In this document: positions 1-8,036 of the stretch, piece by piece
Layout: each line of letters starts with the position of its first letter
Numbering within the stretch: the stretch's first letter is position 1
DNA from: Microbacterium maritypicum
GTDB lineage: Bacteria; Actinomycetota; Actinomycetes; Actinomycetales; Microbacteriaceae
Length of the DNA stretch: 64,000 nucleotides
Assembly (NCBI RefSeq): GCF_041529975.1
Contig: NZ_CP168030.1
Coordinates: 1,240,001-1,304,000 of the forward strand
Direction of reading: 5' to 3'
Program-made: the position numbers and the translations under genes
The notes under the pieces: model-generated
Told to the model about the DNA's origin: nothing
What the model saw: the letters and a program-made list of their open reading frames with translations, nothing else
Database searches by the model: none

Positions 1-104
1 AACCCCGCTTCGCGGAGCGCGGCGACGGCGAGGGGACCGGCCGTGTCGGCGCGGGTGCCTGCCGCACCGCGATCGGACACGGTGAGCACGGCGGCGGAGG
101 TCAT
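1..104 (-). CDS. moaB: MoaB/Mog-type molybdopterin biosynthesis protein, N-terminal fragment
   Basis: The first 34 codons of a gene that runs off the left edge. The translation begins MTSAAVLTVSDRGAAGTR and continues with a conserved DTAGPLAV stretch, which is the N-terminal signature of the MoaB/MogA family (molybdopterin adenylylation or binding in molybdenum cofactor synthesis). The start ATG lies 6 bases after TACCCT (111..116 on the minus strand) with no Shine-Dalgarno, so it is probably translated from a leaderless mRNA. Only the N-terminus is visible, so MoaB cannot be separated from Mog. Confidence 0.8.
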   Translation of the reverse strand, partial: MTSAAVLTVSDRGAAGTRADTAGPLAVAALREAG

Positions 105-142
105 GAGCCGAGGGTAGCGTCGGGAGTTCCGGACACGAGCGG

Positions 143-919
143 TCAGACGCTCATGTCGACGGGCGGTTCCATCACGATGCCCTGCGCTTCGAAGGCGCGG
201 CGGCGCTCCTCGATGCGGCGGTGCAGCTCGACCTGCGCGTCGTCGACGAACTGAGGGTCGAGGTCGACGGTCGGCGGATGCGGGTCGCCGTGGTTCGCGG
301 CGATGTACGCGTCGAGCTCGGGTCCGCTCGTCCACGACGTGATGAGGGCGTAGCGCGGGGCGGTGCCGCGGTGCCAGACCGCGTGCCAGAAGCGCTGGGT
401 GTCGACGATGATGCGCGAGCCCGCGCGCAGCGGCAGGCGGATCTCGGTGGCCGGGTCGAAGCGGTCTGAGCGCAGGATCAGCATCGACTCGGTGTCGTCC
501 GAGAGGTTGAAGAACCCGCGGACCACCCACCCGGTTCCCTCTTCATTGAGGCGGTTGTTGTCGTCCTGATGCAGGTTGTAGATCGCGTCGGCGTACTCGT
601 TGGGCTGCAGCTCGATCACGCGGCAGCGGCCGATGCCGGCGCCCGGCTCCTGTGCCCGGCGCTGGAGCGTGGGGGCGATCGCGATCTGCGACTCGACCCA
701 GACGCCGTCTTTGTCGGCCCGCGGCGGGGTGTGGTTCCAGAAGCCGTTGCAGTCGACGTCGCCCGCGTAGCTGGTGAGCGGGGCGAAGCGCGTGATGCCC
801 GAGGAGCGCCACCCGACGTACTCCAGATCGAGCCATTCGGCCGGATCGGCGGCCGACGTGTGGTCGTCGAGGACGACGTAGCCCGTCTCGGCCAGTGCCT
901 CGGACGTGATGAAGCCCAT
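143..919 (-). CDS. Putative Fe(II)/2-oxoglutarate-type dioxygenase
   Basis: Unrecognised 258-residue cytoplasmic protein. The central part holds NLHQDDNN and, about 80 residues later, FWHAVWHRGTAPRY. The HxD-like pair, a distal His and a following Arg have the order and spacing of the facial triad and 2-oxoglutarate-binding Arg of the double-stranded beta-helix dioxygenases. The fold assignment is inference from these residues. The start at 919 is preferred over the upstream in-frame ATG at 940 because GGGAAGGG precedes it at a normal distance. It is transcribed divergently from the MetE-like gene at 1062; no substrate can be suggested. Confidence 0.6.
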   Translation of the reverse strand: MGFITSEALAETGYVVLDDHTSAADPAEWLDLEYVGWRSSGITRFAPLTSYAGDVDCNGFWNHTPPRADKDGVWVESQIAIAPTLQRRAQEPGAGIGRCRVIELQPNEYADAIYNLHQDDNNRLNEEGTGWVVRGFFNLSDDTESMLILRSDRFDPATEIRLPLRAGSRIIVDTQRFWHAVWHRGTAPRYALITSWTSGPELDAYIAANHGDPHPPTVDLDPQFVDDAQVELHRRIEERRRAFEAQGIVMEPPVDMSV

Positions 920-1061
920 GATGAGTACCCTTCCCGTCATCGCTGCCCCCACAGGCGGCGGGTTCTTAGGCAATCCTAACCCGCATCTCCCGCTCTCGTG
1001 GAGGGATCCTGCCGTGCAAAAGCGCGAGGGTGCCGGTCCTGCGCGCCGATATTCTGAGGGC

Positions 1062-2108
1062 ATGACTCAGCCGCAGGGCGCCCTCCTCGTGGGCAGTGTG
1101 AACTTCGACGACGCCGAGACCACGATGCGCACGGCGGCAGAGCTTCTCGGCGACCGGCTTCGCCGCATCCCGGACGGTGAGGTGGGCAAGCGGTTCCACT
1201 GGATCATGTTCCAGCCCGACGTGATCGGCCGGGCCGACGGCATCGAGCGCATCGGCGACGAGCCCATCCCGTTCCCCGCGGGGATCGACGCGCGTGGCCT
1301 GCGCATCGCCGAGGGAGTGGATGCCGCGAGCATCGTGCTGCCGCCGCTCGGCTACGCCGCCGCTGCGATCGAGTCGTACGCCGTGTTCACGCGCCTCCGC
1401 GCTGAGGGGGCTGTGCCCGCCGGCATCCGATTCCAGGTGTCGCTGCCGACCCCGCTGGCCGTGATCTCCTCGTTCTTCCACGGCGACGACCGGGCTGCGA
1501 TCGAGCCCGTGTACACGGCGGCCATCGTCCGCGAGCTCGATGAGATCCTCGCCGCGATCCCGCACGAGGACCTCGCCGTGCAGTGGGACGTCGCGAGTGA
1601 GATGGGCATCATCGAGCGCGCGGCAGGTTACGGCGCGGTCATGGAGGCGTGGTGGCCCGGCGACCCGTTCGACGGTCTCGTCTCGCGTCTTGCCGCGCTG
1701 GTCGACGCCGTGCCCGCAGGAGTCGAGGTGGGCGTGCACCTCTGCTACGGCGATGCGGGGGAGAAGCACTTCTTCGAGCCGACGGATGCTGCGAACCTGG
1801 TGCGCTACGCGAACGCCGTGGCCGCGGCATCCGCCCGCCCGCTGACGTGGCTGCACCTGCCCGTGCCGATCGCCCACGACGACGCCGCCTACTTCGCGCC
1901 GCTCGCCGACCTCGCGCCCGTGAACGAGCTGTACCTCGGGCTCGTGCACCGGGAGGATGGCGCCGAGGGGGCCGCGCGCCGCATCGCCGCCGCATCCCCG
2001 TACGCGGCCGAGTTCGGCGTCGCGACCGAGTGCGGCATCGGCCGCGCACCCGCCGGCTCGACCGAGGGCATCCTGCGCACCCACGCCGAGGTCGCCGCCG
2101 CCTGGTGA
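1062..2108 (+). CDS. MetE/UROD-superfamily barrel protein
   Basis: 348-residue protein resembling the C-terminal TIM barrel of cobalamin-independent methionine synthase (MetE). The opening GALLVGSVNFDD...GDRLRRIPDGE looks like the barrel entry. HLC at about residues 226-228 and Cys at about 324 (TECGIGR) match the His-x-Cys and distal Cys zinc ligands of MetE; the intermediate Glu is less certain. It lacks the N-terminal folate-binding half of MetE, so it may be a corrinoid- or small-molecule-dependent methyltransferase or another barrel enzyme. The ATG at 1062 follows TATTCT by 6 bases, a leaderless arrangement. It is different from, and only distantly like, mesD at 6907. Confidence 0.65.
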   Translation: MTQPQGALLVGSVNFDDAETTMRTAAELLGDRLRRIPDGEVGKRFHWIMFQPDVIGRADGIERIGDEPIPFPAGIDARGLRIAEGVDAASIVLPPLGYAAAAIESYAVFTRLRAEGAVPAGIRFQVSLPTPLAVISSFFHGDDRAAIEPVYTAAIVRELDEILAAIPHEDLAVQWDVASEMGIIERAAGYGAVMEAWWPGDPFDGLVSRLAALVDAVPAGVEVGVHLCYGDAGEKHFFEPTDAANLVRYANAVAAASARPLTWLHLPVPIAHDDAAYFAPLADLAPVNELYLGLVHREDGAEGAARRIAAASPYAAEFGVATECGIGRAPAGSTEGILRTHAEVAAAW

Positions 2109-2159
2109 CCCGCATCGCTCGATTCGCGCGCTCGCCCCGCGTCGCGTAAGCTATTCCGC

Positions 2160-2250
2160 GGTGACGTGTCCGAGCGGCCGAAGGTGCAACTCTCGAAAAG
2201 TTGTGTAGGGTAACCCCCTACCGTGGGTTCAAATCCCACCGTCACCGCCA
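2160..2250 (+). tRNA. tRNA-Ser (anticodon CGA)
   Basis: Complete class II tRNA. The acceptor stem GGTGACG (2160..2166) pairs with CGTCACC (2240..2246), followed by G73 and an encoded CCA. The anticodon stem CAACT/AGTTG encloses the loop CTCGAAA, giving anticodon CGA for UCG codons. A long variable arm (GTAGGGTAACCCCCTAC) is typical of tRNA-Ser, and the T arm GTGGGTTCAAATCCCAC is canonical. Confidence 0.95.
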
Positions 2251-2253
2251 TGG

Positions 2254-2280
2254 AAACCCCCTCCTTGTGAGGGGGTTTTT
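2254..2280 (+). terminator. Intrinsic terminator after tRNA-Ser
   Basis: AAACCCCCTC, a CTTGT loop and GAGGGGGTTT form a 10-bp stem running into a short T tract. It begins 4 bases after the CCA end of the tRNA. Confidence 0.9.
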
Positions 2281-2346
2281 CCGTGTCCGGGGAGGCCATG
2301 GGCACCTTGATGAAGCTCATGGCATCGCGACCCGCCGAGGAAGCGC

Positions 2347-2625
2347 CTAGGAGTCGGTCTCAAGGGTGAGGTCGGCCCGAAGTTTCGCGCGTGCCCGCGA
2401 GTATCGGCTGCGGACGGTCGCGGGCTTCTTGCCGAGGACCTTCGCCGCCTCTGCGAGGGAGAACCCGTCCCAGTGGACGAGCTGGATGATCTCGCGATCG
2501 CCCGCCGGAAGTGCCTCGAGTGCTTCCCACACGTCATCACGCACGGGGCGGACGTCGCCGCTGACGAGCGCTTCACCCGTGAGTCTGTCGCTGAGCTTCC
2601 GTGTGGATATCGCTTCGATGATCAT
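2347..2625 (-). pseudogene. Sigma-70 region 4 fragment (truncated ECF sigma factor)
   Basis: 92 codons. Residues 30-85 form a complete sigma region 4: WEALEALPAGDREIIQLV, then FSLAEAAKVLGKKPATVRSR, the helix-turn-helix that binds the -35 element. Region 2, which binds core polymerase and the -10 element, is missing. The sequence upstream in the same frame shows no sigma homology. An ECF factor is normally about 160-200 residues, so this is the 3' half of one whose 5' end was lost. A small independent HTH protein is possible but less likely, because the next 600 bases are also decayed. Confidence 0.6.
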
Positions 2626-2772
2626 GGGGCCTCGATCGTCTCGATCGCGTGGATCCCCTTCTGGCCGTGGGCGCAGCTGAAACGCCTACGCGAGCTCGAG
2701 GCGAGTGCCGCCGTGCATCCTGATCAGGAGTCGTAGATTCAGCCGGAAGAGGACCTACAGCACCTCGAGCTT

Positions 2773-2930
2773 CTACCCGAGGATGACCGCGTGCGCGCGG
2801 TCTCTGAGGTAGAGCTTCGCGACGACCCGGTTGACGTGGGTCTTCACCGTCGCCGGAGTGAGGTGCAGGCGCTCACTGATCTCCGGATTGGAGAGCCCGT
2901 GCGCAGAACGCGTCGGTCTGCGACGAGGCC
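2773..2930 (-). pseudogene. C-terminal LuxR-type HTH remnant of a response regulator
   Basis: The last roughly 50 codons read HGLSNPEISERLHLTPATVK, then THVNRVVAKLYLRDRAHAV, a near-perfect LuxR/NarL DNA-binding helix-turn-helix ending in a stop at 2773. No receiver domain precedes it in any frame. The 5' side is fused to unrelated sequence, so this is the tail of a deleted two-component response regulator. Confidence 0.6.
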
Positions 2931-3206
2931 GCCGACGATGATCGGAATATCGGCGAGGGAGCCATCGGACAGGACCAGCTGGACCGCATTCATCGCCGTG
3001 GTCTGGCCCGAGGGCCACTCCCGACCGACGACAGCCCATTCGCTGTCGCCGAGCGTGGTGCCGGCGGGTATCGTCGGTGCCGCCGCCGGAAGCGGGGATA
3101 TCGGGTCGACGAGACTCGAGACGCTGCTCGCCAGTTGTTCCTGATACCGCTCCTCGACGCTCGCGGTCGGGGTGGCTTCGGTGGTCGGCGCCCTCGTGGC
3201 GGTCGG
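2931..3206 (-). pseudogene. Possible remnant of an exported or membrane-anchored protein
   Basis: A second minus-strand frame, open from a TAG at 3207..3209, reads as a Thr/Pro/Ala-rich linker (PTTEATPTASVEERYQEQ) and then a compact hydrophobic segment with PAGTTLGDSEWAVVGREWPS and a QLVLSDGSLADIPII stretch. This composition is typical of the outside-facing part of actinobacterial membrane-anchored proteins, but there is no start, signal peptide or membrane helix. The frame then runs into the LuxR HTH remnant in another frame. I do not recognise the family, and the call as a remnant is tentative. Confidence 0.35.
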
Positions 3207-3270
3207 CTAGCGTGGTGCGCATGTGTCCCCGTTTCCGTGTCTCCCACAGCCAGGCCGAGGGCGGTGCCGC

Positions 3271-3849
3271 ATGAGCACCGACGTGTGGTTCCTCGCGGCG
3301 AACGCCTCCTTCGACGAGTTCGTCGCCGCGTTCCAGCCGGGCGACGCCGGGCGTGACTTCGGTGACGGGCAGACCCTGCTGCACCGCGCTCTGACCAACG
3401 GCGACCTGTCTGCGCGCGTGGCGATCAGTTCGTTCCTGCTCGACGAGGGGGCCGATGCCACAGCCCTCTCCGGGGTCGGTGGCGAGCGGAACACCGTGCT
3501 GCACGCCCTGCTCGGCCGGGGTGACCACGACGTGCGGGCGGAGGTGCCGTTGCTGCGCCGGCTCATCGAGGCGGGTGCCGACATCAATCACTTCTCCGGT
3601 CGGTTCCGCACTCCGCTGCTCACCATCGCCCGTCAGGCGAAGTTCTCGGATGCCACGCTGGCACCGTTCTACGACGTGTTCTTCGAACAGCCGCACCTCG
3701 ATCTGCGGGCAACGGCGAAGGATGGTCGCTCGGTGTACGAGAGCATCCAGCTCATGCGCGAACCGCATCGTTCCGACCTGAAGCGCCGTGCGGCCGCCTA
3801 CCTCGCAGAGCGCGGCCAGCACGCACCCGAGACCCCAGCGAAAGAGTAG
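3271..3849 (+). CDS. Ankyrin-repeat protein
   Basis: 192 residues with two to three ankyrin-like repeats: DGQTLLHRALTNGD, LLDEGADATALSGVGGERN, NTVLHALLGRGD, LLRRLIEAGADINHFSG and TPLLTIAR. Ankyrin repeats mediate protein-protein contacts; no catalytic domain or signal peptide is visible, so it is probably cytoplasmic. Proteins of this shape are scattered singly in Microbacteriaceae genomes. The ATG at 3271 is preceded by GAGGGCGG and starts exactly at the repeat-containing domain. It stands alone, facing away from the decayed region upstream. Confidence 0.75.
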   Translation: MSTDVWFLAANASFDEFVAAFQPGDAGRDFGDGQTLLHRALTNGDLSARVAISSFLLDEGADATALSGVGGERNTVLHALLGRGDHDVRAEVPLLRRLIEAGADINHFSGRFRTPLLTIARQAKFSDATLAPFYDVFFEQPHLDLRATAKDGRSVYESIQLMREPHRSDLKRRAAAYLAERGQHAPETPAKE

Positions 3850-3997
3850 GTGGATGATGCCCAGGGGCGGAAGATCGCCACGCCCGCGCGCGGCCGAGGC
3901 CGCCGCAGCCGCTGGTCGAGCTGCTGATCGAGGGTGTCGATTCGCGCTGGCGGGCTAGGCCTGTGCGGGTGCGGTGGTCGTTGCTCCGACCGGCTTC

Positions 3998-4732
3998 TCA
4001 TCTGTTCCCTTGATCACCCAGCGGACGACGACGACAGCGAGGATGCCGATGACGGGCGCCAGGATGCTCGCCCCGGCACCGTTGAGGGGGGGCGAAGCCG
4101 ACGGCGAAGACGGATATATCCCAGAGTCCGTGCAGTGCCATGGCCCAGATGAGAGAGCCGGTGACCCGTCGCACGATGTAGAAGCAGGTGCCGGACATGG
4201 CGGCGATCACCACTTGACCGAGAGTGCCCGGGAGCGGGGCCCCGAGGGCGGCGTTGAGCAGGTGCATCGCGCCGAAGAGGATCGAGGTGAGCAGCCAGAC
4301 CCAGACCTCGGATAGGCGTGAGCGGAACGCTGTCAGCAGGAGCCCTCGCGACATCAGTTCTTCGCAGAATCCGACGGCGACTCCGAGGGCGAGCAGGGAC
4401 AGGAGGAATGACGTGTCGAACTGGGACCATTCGGTGCTGAACAGGTTCACCACAGCGACGACGAGCATCAGCACCGGAACGAAGATCGGCCACTTGTGGT
4501 GCGATCGCTTCCGCTCGAACAGCGCAGGCTTCCACCACCCCATCGCCCAGGTGGTGATGGCGAGGAGGACAGCGCCGACAGCGAGATCGAGCACCGCGCC
4601 GCGCCAGGTGAACTCGGCGGACTTTCCGATGTCGGTGTACGCCACCCCGCTGAGCTTCGACACGACGAAGATGACGACGACGTAACCGACGTAGATCGTC
4701 AAGCCGATCCAGACGCGAGGAGTGACGCGCAT
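3998..4732 (-). CDS. CPBP-family intramembrane metalloprotease, C-terminus frameshifted
   Basis: Polytopic membrane protein with the CPBP/CAAX protease motifs: EELMSR (Glu124-Glu125), FGAMH (153-157) and a third His at 201 (ALHGLWD). The catalytic membrane core is complete. After residue 216 (VGFAPP) the frame changes within a run of seven C on the coding strand (G run at 4086..4092), giving an Arg-rich tail. With one C fewer the frame continues as NGAGASILAPVIGILAVVVV, a final membrane helix, then WVIKGTDEK, and stops at 3955. So the ancestral gene is 3955..4732 and the last helix is lost here, unless the extra base is a sequencing error or a phase-variable state. Confidence 0.75.
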   Translation of the reverse strand: MRVTPRVWIGLTIYVGYVVVIFVVSKLSGVAYTDIGKSAEFTWRGAVLDLAVGAVLLAITTWAMGWWKPALFERKRSHHKWPIFVPVLMLVVAVVNLFSTEWSQFDTSFLLSLLALGVAVGFCEELMSRGLLLTAFRSRLSEVWVWLLTSILFGAMHLLNAALGAPLPGTLGQVVIAAMSGTCFYIVRRVTGSLIWAMALHGLWDISVFAVGFAPPQRCRGEHPGARHRHPRCRRRPLGDQGNR

Positions 4733-4814
4733 GTGCTGTTGCCTTCCGGTCAGGGAGTGGTTCGACTGCTCAACCTAGCGCGGCGCTCCGAAAGCCGCAT
4801 AGCGAGGGACAGGC

Positions 4815-5756
4815 TCACCCGAGCAGTTCCACCCCGAACCCCGAGACGACGGTCCGCAGCTCGGCGAGGTAGCGCTGCGCCTGCTCGGTGAGGGGGATCG
4901 CGGAGCGGCCGATCCAGCCGATCTCGATGCGCTCGTCGACGTCGAGCGGGATGGCGACGATCTCGGGATCGAGGTCGTCGCTGATGATGCCCGTCGAGAT
5001 GGTGTACCCGTCGAGACCGATCATGAGGTTGAAGATCGTCGCGCGGTCGGAGACGCGGATGTCCTGCGGGCTCGAGAGGGTGGAGAGGATCTCCTCGGCG
5101 AAGTAGAACGAGTTGTTCGCACCTTGATCGAAAGTCAGGCGCGGCACCTCGGCGAGGTCGTCGAGGGTCACGCGATCCCGCGATGCGAGGGGATTCTTGC
5201 GGGAGATGAAGATGTGCGGCTCCGCGACGAAGAGCGGGTGGAACGCGAGCCCGGAGTCGCGCAGCAGCTTGTCGATGACGTTGCGGTTGAAGTCGTTGCG
5301 GTAGAGGATCCCCAACTCGCTGCGGAGGGTGCGGACGTCTTCGATGATGTCCCACGTGCGCGTCTCCCGCAGCGAGAACTCGTACTCGGCCGCCGAGGTC
5401 GCCTTCACCATCCGCACCAGCGCGTCGACCGCGAACGAGTAATGCTGCGTCGACACTCCGAGCAGGCGTCGAGATGGCGGCCGGTCGAGGTAGCGCTGCT
5501 CGAGGAGCGCGACCTGCTCGACGACCTGCCGGGCGTAGCCGAGGAACTCCACACCATCCGTGGTGAGTGTCACTCCGCGCGCGGAGCGGAGGAGGAGCAC
5601 ACGGCCCACCCGGCTCTCGAGGTCTTTCATCGCCGCCGACATCGTGGGCTGCGCGACGTAGAGCAGGTCGGCGGCGGCGCTGATCGATCCTTCCGCGGCG
5701 ACCTCGATGTAATAGGTGAGCTGCTGCAGGGTGATGCCGCTCGAACGCTTGGCCAT
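4815..5756 (-). CDS. LysR-type transcriptional regulator, probable regulator of mesX-mesD
   Basis: 313 residues from the ATG at 5756. The N-terminus has the LysR winged HTH (LQQLTYYIEVAAEGSISAAA, then QPTMSAAMKDLESRVG), followed by a periplasmic-binding-protein-like effector domain from about residue 90 to the end. It is divergent from mesX-mesD, and a perfect 20-bp palindrome sits 7 bp upstream of its start. LysR regulators usually control the divergent neighbour, and several of them (MetR, CysB) govern sulfur amino acid genes, so control of methionine synthesis is a reasonable inference. An in-frame GTG at 5762 is possible but overlaps the operator region more closely. Confidence 0.85.
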   Translation of the reverse strand: MAKRSSGITLQQLTYYIEVAAEGSISAAADLLYVAQPTMSAAMKDLESRVGRVLLLRSARGVTLTTDGVEFLGYARQVVEQVALLEQRYLDRPPSRRLLGVSTQHYSFAVDALVRMVKATSAAEYEFSLRETRTWDIIEDVRTLRSELGILYRNDFNRNVIDKLLRDSGLAFHPLFVAEPHIFISRKNPLASRDRVTLDDLAEVPRLTFDQGANNSFYFAEEILSTLSSPQDIRVSDRATIFNLMIGLDGYTISTGIISDDLDPEIVAIPLDVDERIEIGWIGRSAIPLTEQAQRYLAELRTVVSGFGVELLG

Positions 5757-5763
5757 AGGCACA

Positions 5764-5783
5764 GACTATGCCACGGCATAGTC
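5764..5783. promoter_or_regulatory. 20-bp palindromic operator between lysR and mesX
   Basis: GACTATGCCACGGCATAGTC consists of 9-bp perfect arms around AC. It lies 7 bp from the lysR ATG and about 100 bp from mesX. The size and position fit the autoregulatory site of a LysR-type regulator. Confidence 0.75.
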
Positions 5784-5881
5784 ACAGCGCATTTCTCGAT
5801 AGGGCGGCTTGCACCGCACCATGGAGTCACCCCCTTTCGCGAGGCCGAGCCCGGCCGATCAGCTCACCGATTGGCAACCTC

Positions 5882-6886
5882 ATGGCCCACGACTTCACGT
5901 TCCGCATCACGACGACCCGCTTCGACGAGGACTATTCGCCGTCGGAGAACTCCCGCATCACCACGAACTTCGCCAACCTGGCGCGCGGTGAGCACCGCCA
6001 GCAGAACCTCCGCAACGCCCTGTCGATGATCGACCGTCGATTCAACGATCTCGCCGAGTGGGACAACCCGCACGGCGACCGCTACACCGTCGAACTCGAG
6101 ATCGTCTCCGTCGCGGTCCAGTTCGCCGCGGCGGGCGAAGACCAGGAGTTTCCGCTGCTCGAGGTCCTCGACATCCAGATCGTCGACCGCCTCACCGGAA
6201 AGCGCAGCCACGGGATCGTGGGGAACAACTTCTCGTCCTACGTGCGCGACTTCGACTTCAGTGTGCGGCTTCCGGCCGCGACGGCAGCGGCAGGAGGGTT
6301 CACCGTTCCCTCCGACTTCGGCGACCTGCACGGCAAGCTCTTCCAGCACTTCCTCGACTCGACCGCCTACCGGGAGCGCTTCGCGGTGTCGCCCGTGATC
6401 TGCATCAGCGTCTCGACGAGCAAGACCTACCGTCGCACCGAGAACCACCACCCGATCCTCGGCGTCGAATACGAGCAGAAGGACCCGTCGCTGACCGACG
6501 CGTACTTCGGGAAGATGGGTCTCTCCGTCCGGTACTTCATGCCACGCGGCAGTGTCGCGCCCCTGGCGTTCTACTTCCGCGGCGACCTGCTCGACGACTA
6601 CACGAACCTCCAGCTCATCGGCACGATCAGCACGATGGAGACGTTCCAGAAGATCTATCGACCGGAGATCTACAACGCGAACTCGGCCGCGGCGAAGATC
6701 TATCAGCCGAGCCTGGAGCAGCAGGACTACTCGGTGACGAAGATCGCCTACGACCGCGACGAGCGCAGCCGGCTCGCGGCCGAGCAGGGGAAGTACACGG
6801 AGGAGCACCTCATGAAGCCGCACGGTGAGCTGCTCGAGCAGTGGGCCGCCGGCAGTTCCGCAGCCTCCCTGGTCTCCGTCGGATGA
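5882..6886 (+). CDS. mesX: MesX, DUF1852 partner protein of methionine synthase MesD
   Basis: 334 residues starting MAHDFTFRITTTRFDEDY. This N-terminus and the following NFANLARGEHRQQNLRNALS segment are characteristic of DUF1852. The family occurs next to short MetE-like proteins. Published genetics on folate-independent methionine synthases showed that the MesD type needs this partner, named MesX, and oxygen; its chemistry was not settled. Here it is immediately upstream of mesD, with 20 bases between them. The start is placed where family homology begins. No strong Shine-Dalgarno is visible and a leader of about 100 bases separates it from the LysR palindrome. No signal peptide; cytoplasmic. 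Confidence 0.85.
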   Translation: MAHDFTFRITTTRFDEDYSPSENSRITTNFANLARGEHRQQNLRNALSMIDRRFNDLAEWDNPHGDRYTVELEIVSVAVQFAAAGEDQEFPLLEVLDIQIVDRLTGKRSHGIVGNNFSSYVRDFDFSVRLPAATAAAGGFTVPSDFGDLHGKLFQHFLDSTAYRERFAVSPVICISVSTSKTYRRTENHHPILGVEYEQKDPSLTDAYFGKMGLSVRYFMPRGSVAPLAFYFRGDLLDDYTNLQLIGTISTMETFQKIYRPEIYNANSAAAKIYQPSLEQQDYSVTKIAYDRDERSRLAAEQGKYTEEHLMKPHGELLEQWAAGSSAASLVSVG

Positions 6887-6906
6887 TGACCGGAGAATCG
6901 CCGATC

Positions 6907-7944
6907 ATGAACACGCTGCTTCCCACCGCGATCGTCGGCAGCCTGCCCAAGCCGTCCTGGCTCGCGCAGCCGGAGACCCTCTGGTCTCCCTGGAAGCTGG
7001 AGGGGGAGGCGCTGGTCGAGGGCACGCAGGATGCGCTGCGCATCGCCGTCCAGGAGCAGCGCCTCGCGGGCCTCGACATCGTCAGCGACGGCGAGCAGAC
7101 CCGCCAGCACTTCGTCACGACCTTCATCGAGCACCTTTCCGGCGTCGACTTCGACCAGCGCGAGACCGTCCGCATCCGCGACCGCTACGACGCCAGCGTG
7201 CCGACGGTCGTCGGTGCCGTGGGTCGGGAGAAGCCCGTGTTCGTGGAGGATGCGAAGTTCCTCCGCCAGCAGACCGACCAGCCGATCAAGTGGGCGCTGC
7301 CCGGTCCGATGACCATGATCGACACTCTCTACGATCGCCACTACAAGAGCCGCGAGAAGCTGGCCTGGGAGTTCGCGACGATCCTCAACCAGGAGGCGAG
7401 AGAACTCGAGGCCGCGGGCGTCGACATCATCCAGTTCGACGAGCCGGCGTTCAACGTGTTCTTCGACGACGTGCGGGACTGGGGAGTCGCGGCGCTCGAG
7501 CGGGCGGCCGAGGGGCTGCGCGCCGAGACCGTGGTGCACATCTGCTACGGCTACGGGATCAAGGCGAACACCGACTGGAAGGCGACCCTCGGCGCGGAGT
7601 GGCGGCAGTACGAGACGTCGTTCCCGCTGCTGCAGCGCTCGAGCATCGACACCATCTCGCTCGAGAGTCACCACTCCCACGTCCCCCTCGACCTCATCGA
7701 ACTCATCCGCGGCAAGAAGGTCATGCTCGGAGCCATCGACGTCGCCAGCGAGACCATCGAGACGCCGGAAGAGGTCGCGGACACCCTCCGCGACGCGCTC
7801 CGTTTCGTCGATGCCGACAAGCTCGTGGCGAGCACGAACTGCGGCCTGGCGCCGTTGCCTCGTGACGTCGCACGTGGCAAGCTGCGCGCGCTCAGCGCGG
7901 GTGCCGCTCTTCTGCGCGAAGAGCTCGCCGTGGTCGAGGACTGA
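6907..7944 (+). CDS. mesD: MesD-type folate-independent methionine synthase
   Basis: 345 residues: a stand-alone C-terminal MetE barrel without the folate-binding N-terminal half. The zinc ligands are all present: His211 and Cys213 (VVHICYG), Glu253 (SLESHHSH) and Cys312 (STNCGLAPLP). It transfers a methyl group to homocysteine from a donor other than methyltetrahydrofolate. The linked DUF1852 gene assigns it to the MesD class. The ATG at 6907 is preceded by CGGAGA; upstream ATGs at 6883 and 6886 overlap the mesX stop and would add only a few residues. The two genes form an operon ending in a GC hairpin at 7949. Confidence 0.85.
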   Translation: MNTLLPTAIVGSLPKPSWLAQPETLWSPWKLEGEALVEGTQDALRIAVQEQRLAGLDIVSDGEQTRQHFVTTFIEHLSGVDFDQRETVRIRDRYDASVPTVVGAVGREKPVFVEDAKFLRQQTDQPIKWALPGPMTMIDTLYDRHYKSREKLAWEFATILNQEARELEAAGVDIIQFDEPAFNVFFDDVRDWGVAALERAAEGLRAETVVHICYGYGIKANTDWKATLGAEWRQYETSFPLLQRSSIDTISLESHHSHVPLDLIELIRGKKVMLGAIDVASETIETPEEVADTLRDALRFVDADKLVASTNCGLAPLPRDVARGKLRALSAGAALLREELAVVED

Positions 7945-7948
7945 CTGC

Positions 7949-7971
7949 GCGGCACCGGCGCCGCGTGCCGC
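7949..7971 (+). terminator. GC hairpin after mesD
   Basis: GCGGCAC and GTGCCGC arms (7 bp) enclose a self-complementary CGGCGCCGC. It lies 5 bases after the mesD stop. There is no T tract, so it may act as an mRNA 3' stabiliser or a Rho-aided terminator. Confidence 0.45.
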
Positions 7972-8036
7972 TAGCATCCGACGGGTGAGCGGGCAAGGGG
8001 CGCGGGGATGCAGCGCTCGTGCCGTAGAACGGCACT

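Noticed and set aside
5784..5881. Possible SAM riboswitch in the mesX leader, because it has GGCTTGCACCGCACC and ends with GGCAACC as in actinobacterial methionine leaders
   Set aside because: The start codon follows GGCAACCTC at once, so the 3' half of such an aptamer would have to lie in the coding sequence, and I could not pair the stems. A covariance-model search would decide.
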